Shown: positions 17,134 to 25,120 of the stretch, piece after piece
How the letters are laid out: each line of letters opens with the position of its first letter
Numbering within the stretch: the stretch's first letter is position 1
Origin: Paenibacillus sp. URB8-2
GTDB lineage: Bacteria; Bacillota; Bacilli; Paenibacillales; Paenibacillaceae
Length of the DNA stretch: 64,000 nucleotides
Assembly: GCF_013393385.1 (NCBI RefSeq)
Contig: NZ_AP023239.1
Span: 4,650,001 to 4,714,000, forward strand
Direction: 5' to 3'
Made by a program: the position numbers and the translations under genes
The notes under the pieces: generated by a model
The model's input: the letters and a program-made list of their open reading frames with translations, nothing else
The model's database searches: none
What the model was told of the DNA's origin: nothing

Positions 17134-17622
17134 TCATTTGGACAGTCCGAAATCATTACCGTGTTTCCTAACAGATCGATGACGGCGGTAAAACAACCAT
17201 ATTGCAAGGCTTACGGAAAGGAAGAGGATTTGCATTAGGGTGCGGGGAATCAATTGATCCTCCGGACTTGTCGCAAGGCCATTTATAGCAATGTAAAGAT
17301 TGGCAGGGAACATGGTAATCAGTAGAAGTGAGAGCCCGCCGGCTGCCCATGTAACAGTGGGACGCCATAGTAAACCTATTGCCCCGGCCAATTCCAGTAC
17401 ACCGGTGATCGTTACAATCAGGTCGGGATATGGCAAGATAGGAGGAACCATTCTAATAATCTCTGTCCGCAAATAAACGAAATGAACGGAGCCGGTTAAA
17501 ATGAACATCGCTGCAAGACCGCCTCGAAGCGCAACGGGCCATGGGCGAAAACGGCTTACCCCAGCAATTCCTGCAACGAGAATGACAAGCGTGACGACAA
17601 CGAGCACAATTAGCGGTTCCAT
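17134..17622 (-). CDS. DoxX-like membrane protein
   Basis: This four-helix integral membrane protein (162 aa) of the DoxX/DoxX-like family has SVHFVYLRTEIIRMVPP and GVLELAGAIGLL motifs. Members are linked to redox or thiol stress, but no activity can be assigned. I chose the ATG at 17622 because GGAGG lies six bases upstream; the longer ORF start at 17703 overlaps the marR gene. It follows marR on the same strand, and its upstream region contains a MarR-box-like sequence. Confidence 0.8.
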   Translation of the reverse strand: MEPLIVLVVVTLVILVAGIAGVSRFRPWPVALRGGLAAMFILTGSVHFVYLRTEIIRMVPPILPYPDLIVTITGVLELAGAIGLLWRPTVTWAAGGLSLLLITMFPANLYIAINGLATSPEDQLIPRTLMQILFLSVSLAIWLFYRRHRSVRKHGNDFGLSK

Positions 17623-17651
17623 AAAATACCTCCATAAAATTAATTGTTTGT

Positions 17652-17670
17652 GTGTATAGATACTAAACAC
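17652..17670. promoter_or_regulatory. MarR-box-like site upstream of doxX-like gene
   Basis: GTGTATAGATACTAAACAC shares the block CTAAACAC and approximate dyad symmetry with the operator in the marR promoter (18161-18178), suggesting that one MarR controls both genes. Confidence 0.45.
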
Positions 17671-17692
17671 ATTCACCAAAAAAAAGATGCTA

Positions 17693-18148
17693 TCATTTGC
17701 CAAGTTGTTTCTCTAGCTTCATTAAAAAATCTTTTATAAATTGAACCTTATCGACGGGAGCATCTCCTAATACTTCCACAACCATTTTTTTGAATTGGTT
17801 CTGATAATCCAAATGGTGACCGTATGCAATTTCACCTTTCGGGGTTACTTGAAGAATTAACCTTGATTGGTTGCGGACATCCTTTTCTTTTGTGATTAAC
17901 CCTTTCTGTTCAAGTTTTTTCAGTACTTGGGATATTGCGCCTTTCGTAACTCCACAACGTTCAGCCAACGCTGTAATATGGATGCCACTATGCTCTCTTA
18001 TTTCATTTAGCGTATAGATCTCGGAATGAAATAAAGGCTCGCCTACACCATAATCTCTATTTTTCCTATCCAGTTTAGCGAAGGTTTTGAACACATCCAA
18101 GAGGGTGTTGCTAATTTTCTCTTTTGAAAGTTCATCATTATTCATCAT
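17693..18148 (-). CDS. MarR-family transcriptional regulator
   Basis: This 151-aa winged-helix repressor has ITALAERCGVTKGAISQVLKKLEQKGLI as recognition helix and wing region, and a C-terminal dimer helix. It is read from ATGATG at 18148-18143. There is no Shine-Dalgarno upstream, and the promoter at 18156-18184 places the transcript start almost at the first base of the start codon, so the mRNA is probably leaderless. The palindrome overlapping the spacer and -10 implies autorepression. The DoxX-like gene downstream is the likely target. Confidence 0.82.
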   Translation of the reverse strand: MMNNDELSKEKISNTLLDVFKTFAKLDRKNRDYGVGEPLFHSEIYTLNEIREHSGIHITALAERCGVTKGAISQVLKKLEQKGLITKEKDVRNQSRLILQVTPKGEIAYGHHLDYQNQFKKMVVEVLGDAPVDKVQFIKDFLMKLEKQLGK

Positions 18149-18155
18149 AGAATAA

Positions 18156-18184
18156 AGTGTATAGTGCCTAAACACTATTGTCAA
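18156..18184 (-). promoter_or_regulatory. marR promoter with overlapping operator palindrome
   Basis: On the minus strand a perfect TTGACA (18184-18179), 17-nt spacer, TACACT (18161-18156). The palindrome ATAGTGCCTAAACACTAT (18161-18178) fills the spacer between -35 and -10. Confidence 0.75.
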
Positions 18185-18307
18185 ATGATTTTTGAGTCGG
18201 GTGCTTTGAAGCAAAGTGATCTGCATTGTAAAAGAATATTTTCTTTCACTTCACAATGCCATAATAAAGCAAGTAGAGGATGTCGGACAGGTTCTTATCG
18301 GGGATCT

Positions 18308-18480
18308 GTGAACTCTCCCCCACTTAGCTTACGCATGAGGTGGGGGCTTCTGTTGGCATCGATACAGGGTTGCACACGCTTGCGAGCTTCATGATTAAAG
18401 GCTCAACGCCTGTTGCACCCGAATGAGGGAAGCCAACGTCCAATACGTTCGTTTTGCCAATGAAGGGTCTTTGGCCTCCA
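18308..18480 (-). ncRNA. predicted TnpB omega (right-end) RNA scaffold
   Basis: In TnpB systems the 3' end of tnpB and the right end form the guide RNA. Here the scaffold ends in the CCCCCAC/GTGGGGG hairpin and GTTCAC (18313-18308). The guide would be AGATCCCCGATAAGAACCTG (18307-18288), set by the flanking DNA. The 5' limit is a guess. Confidence 0.6.
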
Positions 18481-19741
18481 AGGACAACCACATCTTTTCA
18501 GATGTGGCTTTGTGTATGCTACGTAACACGTACCGTGCGCCGATGTTATACGAGGCATTAAGGTCCGCGTGATACGCTTTGCCTGTTGCGAATACAGCAA
18601 CATCACGTTTCGTGTTTCGTTGAACCCATCCACTGCCATCAAAAGCAAGCGCGCTTGTATTCGCAGGATTGACCATGGAAACCCGTATTCCCAAGAAATG
18701 CGCCATTTCGGTCACTTTTGTTTGGATGCGCCGTTTCGCCCAAAACTGGAGTTTGGCACGAAGTCGCTTGGCTCCCCACGTTCCTTTAGGCAGACGCATC
18801 TTGCCTAAATACTCCATGACAATGACATCTGCGCTGTGCTTTTGGGCAAAGGCGATGATTCGATGCGCGGTATCGTGGACGATATGCGTCTGTAAGCCGT
18901 TCATCCGCCGCCAGAAATTCGGTTTTGCCCCTATACCGGATTGTCGCTGGGCTTGTTTCAGTTTGCCTGTGATTTGGCGCAATCGATCTTTTTCTTTGGC
19001 TTGGTTGATAAATGTCCTCGCCAAGACAGTGCCGTTAGCGTCCATCACGGAACAGACTGCGGAATTCGTTAAGCCTAAATCAACGGCACATACCCGCTGC
19101 TTGGAAATTTCCGCCTGAGTCAACTTCACATCCCCTTCATAGGCGATATGAAGGGCATAGCGTTTTCCTTTTCGAACCAATGTGGGGCTGCATTCTTTCA
19201 TGCTCCACACGTTACGTTTGAATAAGTCTTGCCCTTTAAAGGTAATGGGGAGCCATACCCAATCACCTTGATGAAGTATCTTAATGTTGGCTGTCGTATC
19301 GGAGGTTCGTTTGAACATATTGCCTTTGTACAAGCAAGGGAACGCCTGATGCTTAGCTTGGAGTGTCGGCGGTTTCTTCGAAAAGCGTTTCCCTTCTTGC
19401 CCAGCGTGTTGCCGCTCGGCTTGCCAAAGCTCAAAACGGGAATGATGACTTTTCACAATGCCAAACGCTTCCGCAATGGCACTTCTGCGGAAGTACGAAG
19501 GAAACTTATAAAAGCGTTGATCAAACTCGGCGTAGAGCGGATTCGGATTGTGCCTGGTACGGTGAGTCAGCCGTTCTACCGCCGTCACCACCGCTTGGGT
19601 GGATAACGATTCCAAGGCCATAAACTGCTCTTGAATGACCGTAATCAAAAACGACAGCGCCTCTTGATACACAAGGAGAGTCGCATCTAGCATGCGGTGG
19701 TGAGACGTAATCGGATGTTTGAGTGTTTTGACCACCTTCAT
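18395..19741 (-). CDS. tnpB: TnpB family RNA-guided nuclease/transposase accessory protein
   Basis: This 448-aa RuvC-type protein has the three acidic residues in their usual contexts: D221 (CAVDLGLTNSAV), E310 (VIVMEYLG) and D393 (ADLNASYNIGARY). The zinc ribbon normally between the second and third motif lacks its four Cys (TSALAFDGSGWVQRNTKRD), as in a zinc-less Firmicute subgroup. I chose the ATG at 19741, eight bases after GGAGG, rather than 19792. No tnpA is present, so mobility would need a helper. The catalytic residues suggest that it may still cleave DNA. Confidence 0.88.
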   Translation of the reverse strand: MKVVKTLKHPITSHHRMLDATLLVYQEALSFLITVIQEQFMALESLSTQAVVTAVERLTHRTRHNPNPLYAEFDQRFYKFPSYFRRSAIAEAFGIVKSHHSRFELWQAERQHAGQEGKRFSKKPPTLQAKHQAFPCLYKGNMFKRTSDTTANIKILHQGDWVWLPITFKGQDLFKRNVWSMKECSPTLVRKGKRYALHIAYEGDVKLTQAEISKQRVCAVDLGLTNSAVCSVMDANGTVLARTFINQAKEKDRLRQITGKLKQAQRQSGIGAKPNFWRRMNGLQTHIVHDTAHRIIAFAQKHSADVIVMEYLGKMRLPKGTWGAKRLRAKLQFWAKRRIQTKVTEMAHFLGIRVSMVNPANTSALAFDGSGWVQRNTKRDVAVFATGKAYHADLNASYNIGARYVLRSIHKATSEKMWLSLEAKDPSLAKRTYWTLASLIRVQQALSL

Positions 19742-20024
19742 GAGACACGCCTCCATCGCAAGTTTGATGGATCTAGCATAACACAAGAACATATGTTTGT
19801 TAAGCAGACGTGTCTAACCCCCACCTTCGCTGTTGGCTTAGAGGAGGGGGACTGCGACACTAAATCTGTTCAACTTGGAATTCATGAGGCTTATCTAAGA
19901 ATAGTTCAAAGCCTGATAGGCTTATTTAGGTCTGTACGAAATTTCGGTTAGAGCTGAATTGGATCAGACTCAAGGGCTTAACGATAAAAGGTAACCGTGT
20001 CTTTTTTCTTAGCTTGATGGGCAT

Positions 20025-20037
20025 GGGGCTAAATCAT
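20025..20037. repeat. right 13-bp direct repeat GGGGCTAAATCAT
   Basis: The second copy of the target duplication flanking the mobile cassette, identical to 13446-13458. Confidence 0.85.
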
Positions 20038-20044
20038 ATTCCGC

Positions 20045-20099
20045 ACAAAAAACAGGGGTGTCCCCGCAGCCGGTTCACGGCTTGTGGGACACCCCCGTG
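20045..20099 (-). terminator. terminator of the osmoprotectant ABC operon
   Basis: On the minus strand ACGGGGGTGTCCC and GGGACACCCCTGT form a long stem with an inner GCCG/CGGC stem, and TTTTTTG follows. It lies about 50 nt after the stop of the binding-protein gene. Confidence 0.85.
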
Positions 20100-20146
20100 T
20101 ATTTAACATCATTCCAGCTTCTCGCTCGGAATTCCGTCAGACAAGC

Positions 20147-21034
20147 TTACTCAATACCCTTCGTCCATTCATTTACCTTGTCCGGGTTGGCTTCCACCCA
20201 TGCCTTGGCGGCTTCCTCCGGACTCTGACCGCCCTGGATGGCAACCATGACCTTCGCCATCTCCTCCGGCGTCCACTGGAACTGATCCATCACCTGGTAG
20301 ACATCGGGCTGGTCGTCTTTAAGGCCTTTGCGGGCCATCGTATGGATCTGCTCGTCACCGCCGTATACACCTTTGGGATCGTCCAAATATTTCAGATCCA
20401 TGTTGGCGAACATCCAGTGCGGCGTCCAGCCGGTCACGACGATCGGCTGATTGGCGTCATAGGCTTTTTGCAATTCTTGCGCCATCGCCGCCGAAGAGCT
20501 TTCCACCAGCGTGTAGTCCTTCAGATTGTATTCGGCGAGCGCTTTTTCCGTGGCCGACATAATCCCGGCGCCCGGCTCGATGCCGATAATTTTGTGGTCC
20601 AGGGAATCGCCTGCCGCGCTGTCCTTCAGGTCCTCGATGGAGTTGACGTTCATATAAGCCGGAACTGTCAGCCCAATTTTCGTTCCGTTCAAGTTGACGC
20701 CGAGGTCTTCCATATCTTTTCCGTACTTCTCCATGTAAGAAGCATGGGTGCTTGGCAACCAGGCGGCTACCATCGCGTCCGCGCTTCCGTCGGCAATGCC
20801 CGCGAACATCGGCCCAGCGTCGACTTGAAGCATTTCAACCGTCTTGCCCAGCTTCGATTCCAGCACTTCCTTGACTACATAGGTGCTGGCAATTTCCGAA
20901 TCCCAGGCCACATAAGCCAGCTTTACCGTTTTCGAACCGCCGCCCGAAGACGAACAGCCTGTCAGCATAACGGCTGCGGCCATGACGGTTAATAGGGCGA
21001 TTGACAAAAAGCTCCGGTTGTTTCTTTTCTTCAT
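20147..21034 (-). CDS. opuAC: glycine betaine/proline-type ABC transporter substrate-binding lipoprotein
   Basis: This lipoprotein (295 aa, lipobox LTGC) captures quaternary-amine osmoprotectants outside the membrane. It belongs to the OpuAC/ProX type II binding proteins: KTVKLAYVAWDSEIASTYVV at the start and VVTGWTPHWMF in the second lobe supply the Trp-rich cage. It is the third gene of an ATPase-permease-binding protein operon, followed by a strong terminator. The precise ligand (glycine betaine, proline betaine or other) is not determinable here. Confidence 0.9.
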   Translation of the reverse strand: MKKRNNRSFLSIALLTVMAAAVMLTGCSSSGGGSKTVKLAYVAWDSEIASTYVVKEVLESKLGKTVEMLQVDAGPMFAGIADGSADAMVAAWLPSTHASYMEKYGKDMEDLGVNLNGTKIGLTVPAYMNVNSIEDLKDSAAGDSLDHKIIGIEPGAGIMSATEKALAEYNLKDYTLVESSSAAMAQELQKAYDANQPIVVTGWTPHWMFANMDLKYLDDPKGVYGGDEQIHTMARKGLKDDQPDVYQVMDQFQWTPEEMAKVMVAIQGGQSPEEAAKAWVEANPDKVNEWTKGIE

Positions 21035-21048
21035 TAATAAAACTCCTC

Positions 21049-21882
21049 CTACTTATGCTTGATTTTAAGCGCGTTTTGCGTCAGACGATCCAGCAGAATC
21101 GCCATAACGACAATGGCAATCCCCGCCTCAAAGCCGGCGCCGGTCTTGGCTTGCGATACGGCGCGGTACACATAGGCGCCGACTCCCTGCGCGCCGATCA
21201 TGGATGAAATGACGACCATCGACAGAGACAGCATAATCGTCTGGTTAATGCCGGCCATAATGGTCGGCAGGGCAAGCGGAAGCTGCAGCTTGAACAGCTT
21301 CTGTCTTGGGGTTGAGCCGAACGCGTCGGCGGCTTCGACCAGTTCCGGCGAGACCTGGCGGATGCCGAGGCTCGTCAGGCGGATCGTCGGCGGAATCGCG
21401 AATATGATCGATGCGATGACGCCCGGAACGACGCCCAGCGAGAAAAAGGAAACCGCCGGGAGCAGATAGACGAACGCCGGCATCGTCTGCATGAAGTCCA
21501 GAATCGGCGTCACCACATTCCGCGCGGCGGCGCGCTGCGCGCACAGAATGCCGATCGGCACGCCGATCAGCACCGCCAGCACCGAAGCTGTCAGCACAAG
21601 GGCCAGCGACTGCATCGAAGGTGCCCACAATCCAAGGTTATCAATCAGCAAAAGACCGATCAGCGCAAACAGCGCAAGACGCCACTTCCCGACCCAGTAT
21701 GCCAGTGCCGAAATCAGCAGGATGACGGCAATCGCGGGCAAAAAGGTAAGGCCGGCATTGATGCCTTCCACCATTCCGCCGATTACGGAATGAATCAAAT
21801 CAAAAACGGCGCCGAAGTAAAGAGTAAGCCATTGCTCAATCTGCTCCACCAGGCGGCCAAGCGGCAATTTTGGAATATTCAT
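21049..21882 (-). CDS. opuAB: glycine betaine ABC transporter permease
   Basis: This 277-aa inner-membrane permease of the OpuAB/ProW type has about six hydrophobic helices and the EAA-loop region (GIRQVSPELVEAADAFGSTPRQKLFKLQLPLALPTIMAG). I chose the ATG at 21882, one base after the ATPase stop, with GGAGGAG upstream. It forms the channel with the adjacent ATPase and lies in the middle of the operon. Confidence 0.92.
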   Translation of the reverse strand: MNIPKLPLGRLVEQIEQWLTLYFGAVFDLIHSVIGGMVEGINAGLTFLPAIAVILLISALAYWVGKWRLALFALIGLLLIDNLGLWAPSMQSLALVLTASVLAVLIGVPIGILCAQRAAARNVVTPILDFMQTMPAFVYLLPAVSFFSLGVVPGVIASIIFAIPPTIRLTSLGIRQVSPELVEAADAFGSTPRQKLFKLQLPLALPTIMAGINQTIMLSLSMVVISSMIGAQGVGAYVYRAVSQAKTGAGFEAGIAIVVMAILLDRLTQNALKIKHK

Positions 21883-21883
21883 C

Positions 21884-23080
21884 TCAGATATCTCCTCCTT
21901 CCGGCAGCGCATTGCCCGCAAGCGCGGACAGCACGGCGCCTTTAATCACGATTCCTTTCAGCCGTTCCCGCTCATCCACGACCGCCACTGGCAGCGGCGA
22001 TCCCGCCATCAGCTCGAACAATTCGTTCAGCAGCGCATCCGGACCCACGATGGGAATCTCTTTCCTCAGCACATCGGAAATCGACTTTTGCTCTTTCAGC
22101 GCCAGCGAGGCGTCGTCTGCGGTAATTACGCCCAGAAGCTTCATCTCTTTATCCGCCACATACAGGCTGGATACCCCGCTGTCGCGCATCAGCTGCAGCG
22201 CAACGCGCGGCCCTCGCTCGGGCCGGATCATCTCCGGCTGCTTCATCACATGCGCCGCGGTCAGGACCTTGGACAAGTCCACATCCTCCACGAACCGCTC
22301 CACGTATTTGTTGGCCGGCTGGATGAGAATTTCCTCAGGCGTCCCGATCTGCACAATACCGCCGTCCTTCATCAGGGCGATCCGGTCGCCAATCCGCAGC
22401 GCTTCGTCCAGATCATGCGTAATGAAGACGATCGTCTTCTTCAGCCGCGACTGGAGCTCCAGAAGCTCCTGCTGCATATCCTTGCGGATCAGCGGATCAA
22501 GCGCGCTGAACGCCTCGTCCATCAGCAGTATATCCGGGTCGTTCGCAAGGCCGCGCGCAAGGCCCACGCGCTGCTGCATCCCCCCGCTGAGCTGGTCTGG
22601 CCGATGCTGTTCCCAGCCGCCGAGGCCCACAAGCTCCAGCGCCTTAAGCGCCAGCTCCCGCCGCTTCTTTTTATCGACTCCCTGCACCTCAAGTCCGTAT
22701 TCCGCGTTACCCAGAACCGTCCGGTGCGGGAATAGACCGAACTTCTGAAACACCATACCGATATTTTTGCGGCGGAACTGGCGAAGCTCCTCGGCATTCA
22801 TCTTCACAATATCCTGTCCACGGAACAAAATTTGTCCCGCCGTAGGATCGATCAGACGGTTAAGCAGGCGGACGAGCGTCGATTTGCCGCTCCCCGACAA
22901 GCCCATAATGACGAAAATTTCTCCTTCTTTAATATGAAATTCGGCTTGGTTCACTCCGACCGTCAGCTTGGCTTCGCGGGCAATCTTTTCTTTGGACCAG
23001 CCTTGCTGCAGCATCGAAAGCCCTCTGCGGGCATCCTGACCGAAAATTTTAGTCAGCTGTCTGACTTCCAGTATCGGCAT
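21884..23080 (-). CDS. opuAA: glycine betaine ABC transporter ATP-binding protein with CBS domains
   Basis: This 398-aa ATPase powers the osmoprotectant importer. Walker A (GLSGSGKST), Q-loop, signature (LSGGMQQR) and Walker B (ILLMDEAFSALDP) are all intact. The C-terminal part (about 280-395) contains two CBS motifs (SSLYVADKEMKLLGVITADD and LPVAVVDERERLKGIV), which in OpuA sense ionic strength and, in some species, c-di-AMP. The start at 23080 follows AAGGAGG. It is the first gene of the operon, divergent from gbsR. Confidence 0.93.
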   Translation of the reverse strand: MPILEVRQLTKIFGQDARRGLSMLQQGWSKEKIAREAKLTVGVNQAEFHIKEGEIFVIMGLSGSGKSTLVRLLNRLIDPTAGQILFRGQDIVKMNAEELRQFRRKNIGMVFQKFGLFPHRTVLGNAEYGLEVQGVDKKKRRELALKALELVGLGGWEQHRPDQLSGGMQQRVGLARGLANDPDILLMDEAFSALDPLIRKDMQQELLELQSRLKKTIVFITHDLDEALRIGDRIALMKDGGIVQIGTPEEILIQPANKYVERFVEDVDLSKVLTAAHVMKQPEMIRPERGPRVALQLMRDSGVSSLYVADKEMKLLGVITADDASLALKEQKSISDVLRKEIPIVGPDALLNELFELMAGSPLPVAVVDERERLKGIVIKGAVLSALAGNALPEGGDI

Positions 23081-23113
23081 ATCGGCCTCCTTCTCCCGTA
23101 TTTCCCGGGTCAA

Positions 23114-23332
23114 TTCACTCGTTACAGTCTACCGGACGACCGAAATGAGAAGCAAACTCTATATACCGTAATAATTTAACGTACAGTTTTTACTTTACGT
23201 ACTTTACATAAAGAATACTCCGTTTTACTCCAAATTACGTTCCAAACAGTTTCTTTACTTCCATCGGGGGATATGATTACAATGAACTAGGAGAAATTTT
23301 GTATATATAACGCTTCCTTCAGGAGGGACAGC
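23114..23332. promoter_or_regulatory. divergent opuA/gbsR control region
   Basis: This AT-rich spacer contains the direct repeat ACTTTAC at 23192-23198 and 23201-23207, part of the near-palindromic TTTACGTACTTTAC. This is a candidate GbsR operator. TTACAA and TATATAA elements upstream of gbsR are plausible but unproven promoter parts. Confidence 0.4.
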
Positions 23333-23890
23333 ATGAACGATTTAGAAGGACTCGCGCCCGAACAAATAGAAAGAATCAGCAAGGTCCGGGAGCGCGTCAT
23401 TGATTCCATCGGTAAAAATATGGACTTATACGGCGTCACCCTGTCCATCGGCCATTTATACGGATACATGTATTTCAATCAGGGTCCGGTTACGCTCGAT
23501 GAGCTGAGCAAAGCGATGGGCATGAGCAAGACGTCCATGAGCACGGGTGTCCGCACGCTGCTTGATCTTAAAATGATCGATAAAGTATGGGGCAAAGGAA
23601 CGCGCAAAGATCTGTTCGAAGTGTCGTCCGACTGGTACCAGAACTTCAGCGACTATTTCTCGATTAAATGGAGAAAAGCGGTTGAGAGCAATATGAACGT
23701 CCTGTCGAAGTCGCTAAATGAGATTAGGGCGATGAAAGAGGAATATGGCGGGCAAGAGGAACTGAACTCTCTGCTGCATAACGACGAACGCAAAATCGAA
23801 GAAGCCATCCAATATTACCGCTGGCTGCTGAAGCTGATCGAGGCTATGGAAACCGGCAAAATATACGAACTGATTCCAAAGGAAGAATAG
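23333..23890 (+). CDS. GbsR-family choline/glycine betaine-responsive regulator
   Basis: This 185-aa MarR-related regulator resembles GbsR/OpuAR of Bacillus. It has SIGHLYGYMYFNQGPVTLDELSKAMGMSKTSMSTGVRTLLDLKMIDKVWGKG-type winged-helix features followed by a helical C-terminus. These proteins repress betaine uptake or synthesis genes and respond to choline or betaine. Divergence from the OpuA-type operon makes that operon the likely target. RBS AGGAGGG. A strong terminator follows. Confidence 0.85.
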   Translation: MNDLEGLAPEQIERISKVRERVIDSIGKNMDLYGVTLSIGHLYGYMYFNQGPVTLDELSKAMGMSKTSMSTGVRTLLDLKMIDKVWGKGTRKDLFEVSSDWYQNFSDYFSIKWRKAVESNMNVLSKSLNEIRAMKEEYGGQEELNSLLHNDERKIEEAIQYYRWLLKLIEAMETGKIYELIPKEE

Positions 23891-23933
23891 AAAGCGTCAT
23901 TTCATTGCGAGAGCTGTTTCTCTAGTTTCATCG

Positions 23934-23980
23934 AAAAGGAGCCTTTAACCGAACCGGACGTTCGTTAAAGGCTCCTTTTT
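23934..23980. terminator. bidirectional terminator between gbsR and marR genes
   Basis: AAAAGGAGCCTTTAAC pairs with GTTAAAGGCTCCTTTTT around a small inner hairpin. T-tracts exist on both strands, so it serves gbsR and the converging MarR gene. Confidence 0.85.
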
Positions 23981-24035
23981 CATTCCTTCTGCGGCTGTTA
24001 AAACAAGCGTGGGCCATACTTGGTGGGCAGCCGCC

Positions 24036-24488
24036 CTAATAGCTTCTTTTATTGCCCTTTTTCACATATTCCCAATCCCGCTCCACATTCCGTCTCACCC
24101 GCTCAAGCAGCTTATGAAGCGCCCCGATTTCTTCCGCTGACAATCCTGCGAGCGCCGCTCTATCGGAGTAATCCGCCTCCCGTTTCAGAAGAGGATAGGT
24201 CCCTTCCCCTTTGGCCGAGGGAAACAGCCTTTTGATCTTCCGATTCGCGGGATCGCTTTTCTTCTCGATAAATCCCTGCAGCTCCAGCTTGGCTATGGCG
24301 CGCGCCGCGGTGGTGCGGTCTACTTTGATCATTTCGGCAAGCTTCTCCTGAATGATTCCGGGCTCCTCGCAAATCCGGATCAGGTACAGATATTGCCCCT
24401 TGGTCAGCTCCAATTCTTTGAACTCGATGTTGCTGATGGAGTCAAACGCCCTGGCGATCATTCCGATCTCGCGCAATATTTCTCTCAT
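24036..24488 (-). CDS. MarR-family transcriptional regulator
   Basis: This 150-aa MarR protein has ITKGQYLYL-like alpha-2/3 and IQEKLAEMIKVDRTTAARAIAKLELQGFI-like recognition features, with a basic C-terminus. RBS GGAGGTGG lies just upstream of the ATG. It is divergent from the elaA-like acetyltransferase gene. A 12-bp palindrome TTGTATTTACAA in the shared spacer overlaps the acetyltransferase -35 element, so the MarR protein probably represses that operon. Confidence 0.85.
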   Translation of the reverse strand: MREILREIGMIARAFDSISNIEFKELELTKGQYLYLIRICEEPGIIQEKLAEMIKVDRTTAARAIAKLELQGFIEKKSDPANRKIKRLFPSAKGEGTYPLLKREADYSDRAALAGLSAEEIGALHKLLERVRRNVERDWEYVKKGNKRSY

Positions 24489-24505
24489 TCTCCACCTCCG
24501 TGTTT

Positions 24506-24534
24506 TATTGTATTTACAACAATTTCGACGTATA
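24506..24534 (+). promoter_or_regulatory. elaA-like gene promoter with MarR operator candidate
   Basis: TTGTAT (24506-24511), 17-nt spacer, TATACT (24529-24534). The perfect palindrome TTGTATTTACAA (24506-24517) covers the -35 hexamer. Confidence 0.6.
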
Positions 24535-24591
24535 CTGGTGAAAAACCTTTCGTTATTTCATTATTTATTCCCATTTATGAGGTGAGAACTG

Positions 24592-25041
24592 TTGAACTGG
24601 CATGTGAAGGCATTTGATGAGTTGTCCAATCTGGAGATCTATAACATACTGAAGGCAAGGACCAACATTTTCGTCGTTGAACAGAACTGCCCCTATTCCG
24701 AGGTGGACGGCAAGGACCTGGCCTGTCATCACCTGTATCTGGAGGATCACGGCGATATTGTCGCCTACCTTCGAATTCTGCCCCCGGGCGTGGTATATCC
24801 CGAAGCGTCAGTCGGCCGGTTTATCGTAAATCCGAAGCTTCGGGGAACGGGCATTGGCAGAGAGCTGTTCGGCAGGGGACTTGCTTTTGTCAGAGAGAAT
24901 TTACGGGAAACCCGCGTCAAAATTCATGCGCAGGCTTACCTTCAAGACTTTTACGCTTCCTTCGGCTTCGAGCCGGTGTCGGACGTCTACCTGGAAGACG
25001 GGATTCCGCATATCGAAATGCTTCTGTCGCCGGAAGAATAA
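24592..25041 (+). CDS. ElaA-type GNAT acetyltransferase
   Basis: This 149-aa GCN5-related N-acetyltransferase of the ElaA subgroup has the FVVEQNCPYSEVDGKDL N-terminal signature, the acetyl-CoA loop (VNPKLRGTGIGRELF) and an H-A-Q-A-YLQDFYASFGF C-terminal motif. The start is TTG at 24592 with GAGGTGAG five bases upstream. The substrate is unknown. It is followed by a guanylate-kinase-like gene on the same strand after 79 nt, probably co-transcribed, and controlled by the divergent MarR. Confidence 0.85.
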   Translation: MNWHVKAFDELSNLEIYNILKARTNIFVVEQNCPYSEVDGKDLACHHLYLEDHGDIVAYLRILPPGVVYPEASVGRFIVNPKLRGTGIGRELFGRGLAFVRENLRETRVKIHAQAYLQDFYASFGFEPVSDVYLEDGIPHIEMLLSPEE

Positions 25042-25120
25042 GCCATCCGGTCTTGCCTCATTGGCGGACAACCGGCTGCGATTTACCGCATCCATTTCCC
25101 CCGATAAAGGAGTGTTGGCA

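Larger units (their letters stand above)
18308..19860 (-). mobile_element. IS1341-type (IS200/IS605 family) element, TnpB only
   Basis: The element contains tnpB but no Y1 transposase tnpA. The right end is the classical hairpin CCCCCAC…GTGGGGG followed by AGTTCAC, ending at 18308. The left end is a subterminal hairpin of the CCCCC…GGGGG type at about 19817-19850, preceded by GTGTCGCAGT. The outer left limit near 19860 and the candidate TAM (TTTAG on the minus strand) are estimates. It is nested inside the larger cassette. Confidence 0.8.
13459..20024. mobile_element. 6.6-kb mobile insertion cassette with IS231/IS4-like ends and no transposase
   Basis: Perfect 17-bp inverted repeats, ATGCCCATCAAGCTAAG at 13459-13475 and its complement at 20008-20024, bound the element. 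A 13-bp direct repeat flanks it. The ends resemble, from memory, IS231-family termini (CATGCCCATCAACTTAAG). No DDE transposase of the IS4 family is visible inside. The passengers are an araC pseudogene, an SDR gene, broken mfs and lysR genes, a doxX/marR pair and an IS1341-type element. The interior is clearly more AT-rich than its flanks. The structure resembles the transposase-less MIC elements of Bacillus cereus. Confidence 0.8.
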
